This document shows, piece by piece, positions 57,791 through 64,000 of a stretch of 64,000 nt of DNA. The notes beneath the pieces were generated by a model that did not search any database, was not told where the DNA came from, and worked only from the letters and a program-made list of their open reading frames with translations. The stretch lies in NCBI RefSeq assembly GCF_041146395.1, contig NC_090989.1, positions 220,566,843 to 220,630,842 on the forward strand. The letters run 5' to 3'. Made by a program: the position numbers and the translations under genes. The DNA comes from Eulemur rufifrons (Eukaryota > Chordata > Mammalia > Primates > Lemuridae). Position 1 is the first letter of the stretch. Each line of letters starts with the position of its first letter.

Positions 57791-58559
57791 ATCCATGAAT
57801 TCCACCCAACTGAGAATCAAAAAATATTCTGGGGGAAAAAAAAAATTACATCTGTGCTGAACATGTACAGACTTTTTTCCTTGTCATTATTCCCTAAACC
57901 ATGCAATATAACAACTATTTACAAAGCATTTACATTGTGTTAGGTATGATAAGTAATCTCAAGATGACTTAAAGTGTGCAGGAGGATGTGCATAGATCAT
58001 ATGAAAATACTACCCCATTTTATATCAGGAACTTGGGCATCTGAGTTTTGGTACCTAAGAGAGGTCCTGGAACTAACCTCCCTTGGATACCAGTGAATGA
58101 CAGTGTTTATTTCTTAGTTCATTTCTGTATTTCTCAGATTACTTCTATTTTCTACAAGGGTCACTTTGTTTTTTCTGGATTGTCTTGTTCATGCTTTTGG
58201 TTTTCCAAACATGTCTAATAATTCTACACCTTATTATTCAATTTACCCTTCATTTTCTAAATTATTTTTTGGAATCTCTTCTCTGCTGATAATGTCTCCT
58301 TTCTTTGCCTTTGCTTTATGGGTATATTTAATCTTGAACATCCATATGTTTCTTTCTGAGAGGTATGGGGGAACACAATGAGAAAATACAAATGTTTCAT
58401 CCACCGTCCTGGATCAGAAGGTTAGCTGACCATCTAAGAGTCCACTGAGCGAGTTTATATTGTACGATAAACAAAAATTTGTCAAGACTCAAAATATCTA
58501 AGAATACAGGTCAAGAATATGGAAGTTAAGCAATAATTATTTCATAATAACTGTAAGAT
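57791..58559. other. Low-copy gap, nothing recognised
   Basis: No gene or repeat recognised. Confidence 0.5.
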
Positions 58560-58680
58560 TACAGTGTAAGCTTCTTTGAGGAAGAGCCCTATGTCCTCGT
58601 CATCTTTGTACCTGCAGTGCCTACCACAGTGCCTGACTCACAGCAGGTCTCCATAAAGAGTTGTTCAACAAATGCAACTT
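58560..58680 (+). mobile_element. L2 LINE 3' tip
   Basis: TGTAAGCTTCTTTGAGGAAG, TACCACAGTGCCTGACTCAC and GTTGTTCAACAAATG are the terminal L2 phrases. Confidence 0.75.
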
Positions 58681-61009
58681 TAACAGAAGAGCCTGAAGCA
58701 ATCTTCCTGCTTCATTTTGTTCTGATTATATGCATAACTAGAATAGGATTCTAATCTACTTTCCATTTTAATTGGAAAATATAGAATTTAGACAGAGACA
58801 AAAGTACAAACAACATGTTTGGAGCAGGGGGTCCTACCTTTGTTTTGTCAAGGAATGCATTTTCTCCATCGGTAAAACTTTATGACTGAGTATGGATCAG
58901 AGGAGAGTATGTTGAAGAGAGAAGTTCAGTTTAGGGGTTTGAGAAGAGGTTTGAGAATGAAGCAGTAAATTTGGGAAAAGGTGCTGACCACAAAATCTAA
59001 ACTATGTTTATCTGGGAGATCCTGAGCATCTCTTCTTTTCCACCAGAAATTCCCAAAGAAATCGTCATCAGGATGAGCACCACACCCTCTTCTTCTCTTC
59101 CCACACTTCCACCGACTTACTTGTCTTCCATCCCAAATTCAATACTCACAGGCAACAGAGATGGAGATGTGGCCTGAGTGCAAATTTCATCGACAGAATA
59201 AAACAGGATCCAGGACTAGGATCTCCAAGAAGATGATAAGCAATTTTTAGAGTCCCAGAATAAAGTCTGAATCAATGAACAAAGATTAAAAGTTAGAAGT
59301 GTTTGTTTGGGACAAAATAAGACTACAGGAGTGGGTTAACTGCCTTTAGCTGGAGAGGTATTGTGTGGATGGTGCTACGCATCTATTTATTCCTTTCACA
59401 GAAGGGAAAGTTGAGGGTCAAATATCTGAAACTGTGCTGGGGAAAGGAGTTTTAATGATGAACAAAGACGACTCTACATTTGAGGAGTGAAGAGTGCTGA
59501 TAAGTAAACAAGCACACATAAGAAAGCTGTGATAAATCCTACTACGGGCCAAGGACCAGGTGCTATGGAAGATGAGATGAACATATGCTTGGAGAGAGGA
59601 GTCAGAGAAGTATTGCCGGGAAAGTGACATCTTCTCTGAAACCTGAAGGATTTGCTGGGAACTCATCGTGGCTGGGACATCATCTATGAGGGTTATAAGG
59701 CCTGAGCAGGAGAAACAAGCAGGAAAATCAAAGGACATGTGCCCCCACACTAGAGACAATGAACTTTTCCACGAGGCAAACAGAAGAGCAATGAAAGTGG
59801 TTGAGGTTGGGCCACAATGAGATCCGATTTGCATTTCAGAAAGATCTCTCTTGCTGTATTATGCAGAATGTGTTAAGAGATGAAAACCACTGGGTACCTG
59901 ACGTTGGGTAGGAGTCTGTGACAGTAACCCAGGGAAGGAAGAGAGTGGCCTTAGACTAAAATAATGAAGTAGATCAGACAGAAGTGTATGGAATCAATCT
60001 GAAAGATACAACTGCAGCAGAATCTACAAGGGTAGGGGGAAGGACTTAAAGCCGTAGGCTAAATATACTTTTTATCAGAGTCCAAAGACCCCAGAATGTT
60101 CAGATATTCACAGTAGGGTCTCCTTGTGGGCTCCATCTGTTTCTAGCCTGTTTCACCTGCTTTGACATCTCAGTATTGCAGGGTCTCCACTTTCCATGAG
60201 GGCCCTGTTCTTGGAACATTTGTGGTCCATTCTCCATCTCCCTTCCCAGTCCTACCTGGAGGATTGGCCTTTCCTCTTGCCCTTCCCACCCACCCCAACC
60301 CTATATACTTCCCAAAGCCTAAGGCAATCTCTATGGAGTGACTTCCTGAGGGCTTGACTAGCCAGACTCTTCAGAAGAGCTAAGGGCAGATGGGTGTGGG
60401 GGGGTGGGGAGGGGTTGTGATCTTGAGAACTGGTCTCTTTTAAGATCTTAATTCCAGTATGAGTCAAAGTCTGTTCTCTTGGCTTATTCTACAGATGGTC
60501 CATCAGTCACTATGAAACAATTGCATGTATATGCACATGCATGCACACACAGACACACATACACATAAAATGCTTGAACACACACACACACCCCTCCAAA
60601 GGACAAATATTAATTCTCAAACACATGCAGTCTATGAAATGCTAAGGCAAAAATTAAACATTTCATAACTTCCTCATAATTTGCAAGGCACCTCTCTTAT
60701 ACAATAGAGTCAGTGTTTTATTTCCTCCTTCTGGGCTTTCAAATTGTGTTTCTTCAGATTGGCAGGAATAAGAAAGGGCCTGTTCCTGAGCTAAAACACC
60801 TCTTCGTAATTACTTTCAAGATACCCAAGCACCGATTCAAAGATTTGTGATCACTTGTCCTAAAGACTTGATTATATCCTTACACAAAGTTACTCATCAT
60901 CCTCTGTTTCTGCCTAGGGTAAGGAAAGATAGTTATTGCTTTATTATTTCAGATGTGTTTATATGTTGTGTCCTTCTAGTCAAATAATAGAAACTGTCAG
61001 GCAGCAATG
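58681..61009. other. Low-copy stretch, old LINE trace, no gene
   Basis: About 59500-59800 recalls a reverse L2 3' region (GACCAGGTGCTATGGAAGAT and onward). The 138-codon minus frame across it (59418-59834) has no recognised domain. A CA-rich tract lies at 60541-60592 and a G4 motif at 60392-60414. Confidence 0.4.
60392..60414 (+). other. G-quadruplex motif
   Basis: Four G-runs within 23 bp (GGG, GGGGGGG, GGGG, GGGG) separated by one to three bases fit the intramolecular G4 pattern. Confidence 0.75.
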
Positions 61010-61150
61010 CAATATTATGAAAAGGGCTTTGGTAAAAGTAAGACCGGGGCTGAAAAATGCTCATTAACTACCTGATACTGAGTAAATCTGTTAATTTTTC
61101 TGAGCCTTAGTTTCCCCATCAGTAAAAGATGTATAACATAGGTTGGGTTT
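61010..61150 (+). mobile_element. MIR SINE fragment
   Basis: AACTACCTGATACTGAGTAA, TCTGAGCCTTAGTTTCCCCA and TCAGTAAAAGATGTATAACA follow MIR core order. Confidence 0.7.
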
Positions 61151-62555
61151 TATTCCATAATAAATTTATATTGAGTGCAAAAATACATACAAAAGTAGCT
61201 GACGCACAGCAGTTCTTTAAAAACATAATGTATTTATTTTTGGTTAAAATCAGAAAGCATCCAATGCAACCACTAATTTTTGCAAATGAAGATGCTAAAA
61301 CAGAGAGGTAAGATTTGTCCAGTTGCGCAAAGTGGCGGAGTTAGGAATAGATGCCAATTTCCCGACTCTTGCTCAATGTTCTTTCCATTGTACCTTCTGG
61401 AGTGATCCTGAAGTGGGTGGAAGGCTATGGGAGTCTTTCACTATAGAATCTGTGCCCCAAGGATATGTTCCCCCCAAACATCTAGGCGAATGCCAGTTCT
61501 TTTCAATGTCCATGTGGTTTTGTCTTGGATGGAAAAGTTTTTTTCCAGCACCACCTATCCTATTATTCTGTTTTGAAAGGGTAATCTGTCAGGCCCATCA
61601 AACATTAAAAGCAGTGGGAACATTCTGAGGTCTGTAGTGTGTATATTTTTTTCTCACCGATTAAATCTTCACTCCTCGGCTATCAGACAAAAGGGAGAAA
61701 AGCTGTTCTCCTCCTCAAAAGGGAGAAAAGCTTTTAAAACAGTTGGCAGAATCCACTGTTCAAAATGGAAAAATAAAAATTTCAAGCAACATCAGATGAG
61801 AAAGGCAAAAGAACACATGTGTTCAGGATAAAGTTTGTTTTCTCTCAGACTAAAATATTGCTGGTTTATGATTCTAAGCTATTATCGTTAGAGCAAGATT
61901 GTAGTCAACAATTTTATCAACAGTAGTTAATGCTTTCCCTAGGTTACTACAATTAGGAAAATAAAGGGGAAGCTTTAAACTGATCTCATCAAACAACAAC
62001 AACAAAAAAATGGCATCAGTAAAAAAGACAATTTTTCTAGATGGCCAAGTAAGGGATTGGTGTGTAAAACTCTTAAAGTTGCTTCTTGATACACAACCGA
62101 TGTATGTGATTATATTAATAGTTATCACTAGGATGGTGATATGATCACCTAGGAAACAATCACCAAAGAGAGCACATGTCCAGGCTCTTGGGTGTCCCAT
62201 TAGCATCTGAAACTCAATACATTCCAGTTGGAATTCCGTATCTCTCTCCCCTCCTCCTATTTATTCTCACTCCAGTATTCCTAGTCTTAGCAAAAGCATC
62301 ATCAATCTTTCTTCTTCCTCTTCTTCTACCTTCCTCCCCTCCCAAAAGATCTCAAGCACTTTAAAAAAAAAAAAAAATCCCTAAAATGCCTCTGGAATCA
62401 TGGCCACTGTGTTAATTCTGGTTTTCATTGTCTCTTGAACAATTGGCAGTTGAGTTTAATGAATTAGTCCCATGGAGTCTGCTCTTATCAATCTTCAATC
62501 TATGTTTCTTATGGCAAGCCAAATTACCATTGAAAAATAAAAAGCTGATGATGGT
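61151..62555. other. Low-copy gap, nothing recognised
   Basis: Frames up to about 110 codons exist on both strands, none with recognisable motifs. A (TTC)n-like pyrimidine run is at 62310-62345. Confidence 0.45.
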
Positions 62556-62559
62556 ATAA

Positions 62560-63000
62560 CACTTTCTGTGGCTCCCTATTACCTATTTAAGTCAAAATTT
62601 TTTTATCTGGTCTGGAAGACCTTTCTCATTTGATCTCAATCCACTTTCCAGCCTTCCCTTATTTCCCCCCACCACCATGACCATGAAACTCAGGCTTTGG
62701 TTACTCCCAAAGTACTCACAATTCTCCCCAGCAAACATGTTTTTTATACCTCTAAGCCTTTGTTTATGCTGTACTCTCTGCTCTTAAATTCTACATCTGA
62801 ATCCCCATTGTTTACCTGGTAACTTTCTTTTTAATCTGAAAGGCAGCTCAAATACCACACTTCTGCCATTTTTTTTTTTATAATCCCCAAAGATTTAGTT
62901 GGATCTTCCTCTGTATTTTCATAATACAATTAAACTGTTATTATACCAATTATACCATTATATTATGATTTTTGTTTTACTAGGGACCACTTAAATTTTT
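62560..63000 (+). mobile_element. L2 LINE fragment
   Basis: TGGCTCCCTATTACCTATTT, GGTCTGGAAGACCTTTCTCA, GAAAGGCAGCTCAAATACCA, and AATACAATTAAACTGTTATT follow L2 order. Right end grades into AT-rich sequence. Confidence 0.65.
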
Positions 63001-64000
63001 TTTTAATTTTTGATCAACAAATAATAATCATATATATTTATGGGTAATTAGGGAACTCTTTGATAGGTTACAATGTATCCTCCTTGTATCCCCAGGTCCT
63101 AATTCAATTTCTGGCAAGGATAGGAATCCAAATGTTTGTGAATCAAACTAAATTGTCTTACTTTCCCCTAGTGATAATAAATGTGAGTTATTTTCATGCA
63201 TAATCTCCTTACATAGACTTCCAGCTATCAGAAAAATAAATTGGTTCTCAAACAATATACCATAGCACAAAGATATAGTGCTAAATAGGTAAAATGTTAA
63301 TTACTTTAAAATTACATAAATTATACAAGAACACTGTTTCCGTACCTGTCAAGCAGCAGATATAACTAAGCATAGGATGGAGTGAACTAGGTGCACACAG
63401 AGCTCAAAAAGAACGAGGTAATGTAAAGCCAGTGACCGAAAAAAAAAAAATGCTCCGATTTTTTTTAAGAACCTGCAAGACCTTTGCCTTGGAGCACATG
63501 TATAAGAGGGGATAGTCCTGACAAGAGGCAGTTCTACTTAAACAATGAGTCAATGTTAAGGGCAACCAAGTGGATAAAATGGTAACTGCTTGTTTAATTT
63601 CACTGTGAGATGTGTGAACTTGTTAGATATAGCAATGATTATGTATGATCATATAATTACTGCTGACTTATTCTTGGCCTTTTGGCATCTCCAACTCTGT
63701 GGCCAAAAAAACTTCCAGTATTCGAAAGTGTGCCCAAAAGGCAGAGAAGCTGTTGAGGCAGAATTGTGGAACAGAGGTTTCAAATAGGACATCCTGGATT
63801 TAAATCCCAGCTCTCAACTTACTGTTACAGACGTAAGGGTCTGAAAAAGGGCAAAATGTTTTACAAGTTGTCTCTTTAAAACCCCTCACCCTTTTTGAGG
63901 AATTAAAACCTGCATTCCTGCCCAGAGCCAGTAATGGGAGGGGCAGAGGAGCGTTCTCTGTTTTTTGTTTTCTAGTATCCTAAACCACAGGAGATGGCTC
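63001..64000. other. AT-rich end of window
   Basis: A short L1-tail-like phrase (ATATATTTATGGGTAATTAG) lies near 63030. Otherwise nothing is recognised. Confidence 0.4.

Noticed and set aside
59418..59834. 138-codon minus-strand open frame
   Set aside because: Sequence is L2-like at the DNA level and the translation shows no recognised motif.
63435..63470. A-run and T-run facing each other
   Set aside because: Short homopolymers with a weak hairpin; no SINE or duplication attached.

Overview
This is a stretch of nuclear genomic DNA from a strepsirrhine primate, most likely a Malagasy lemur such as a mouse lemur. The diagnosis rests on the Alu elements. The youngest copy (17229-17560) has the lemur-type middle A-rich insert ahead of the right arm and lemur-type right-arm variants. 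The minus-strand copies at 8346 and 55765 carry the strepsirrhine variants of the Alu body. The L1 3' end at 24863-25722 also has a G-rich 3' UTR unlike the human one. I see no intact protein-coding gene, tRNA, rRNA or other conventional RNA gene. The open frames present are short, overlap on both strands, and either lie in repeats or look like chance. The window is best read as intergenic or deep intronic sequence.

Layout. 1-8300: AT-rich low-copy DNA with old L1, L2 and MIR pieces. 8300-12400: a minus-strand Alu; an MLT1-type LTR (8794-9754) split by a class I solo LTR (9123-9577); a decayed ERVL pol block (10020-11750). 12400-15900: old L1 3' fragments, a CA microsatellite, and a small promoter-like motif cluster at 13348-13418. 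15958-18762: a 2.8 kb hAT-Charlie transposon with a decayed transposase, carrying a young Alu. 20145-23300: a tiny retro-insertion, a MIR, and a 210 bp inverted duplication of a composite MITE junction. 24335-25737: a solo LTR with perfect 5 bp target duplications, then a 5'-truncated L1 with perfect 15 bp duplications and a possible 3' transduction. 26960-28140: a three-level nest of Alu monomer in LTR in older LTR. 30010-33712: MIR split by Tigger, a MER5/MER3-type MITE, L2, a MER1-type MITE and an MLT1 LTR. 36000-36900: low-copy DNA with scattered CpGs. 38300-39450: ERV1-like LTR material. 39586: a strong CTCF motif. 39850-41134: a full-length dead mariner. 41400-64000: L2, MIR, MLT1-like, MER20, MER5-type, Alu and old L1 remnants separated by long low-copy stretches.

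No genes here cooperate in a pathway. The content is a record of transposition: class II elements (hAT-Charlie, MER1, MER20, MER5-type, Tigger, mariner), ERVL/MaLR and ERV1 LTRs, and successive L1, Alu, L2 and MIR insertions. Family names are from memory of consensus features and no database search was possible. Element ends supported by target-site duplications are the firmest calls. Boundaries of L2, MIR and old L1 pieces are approximate.
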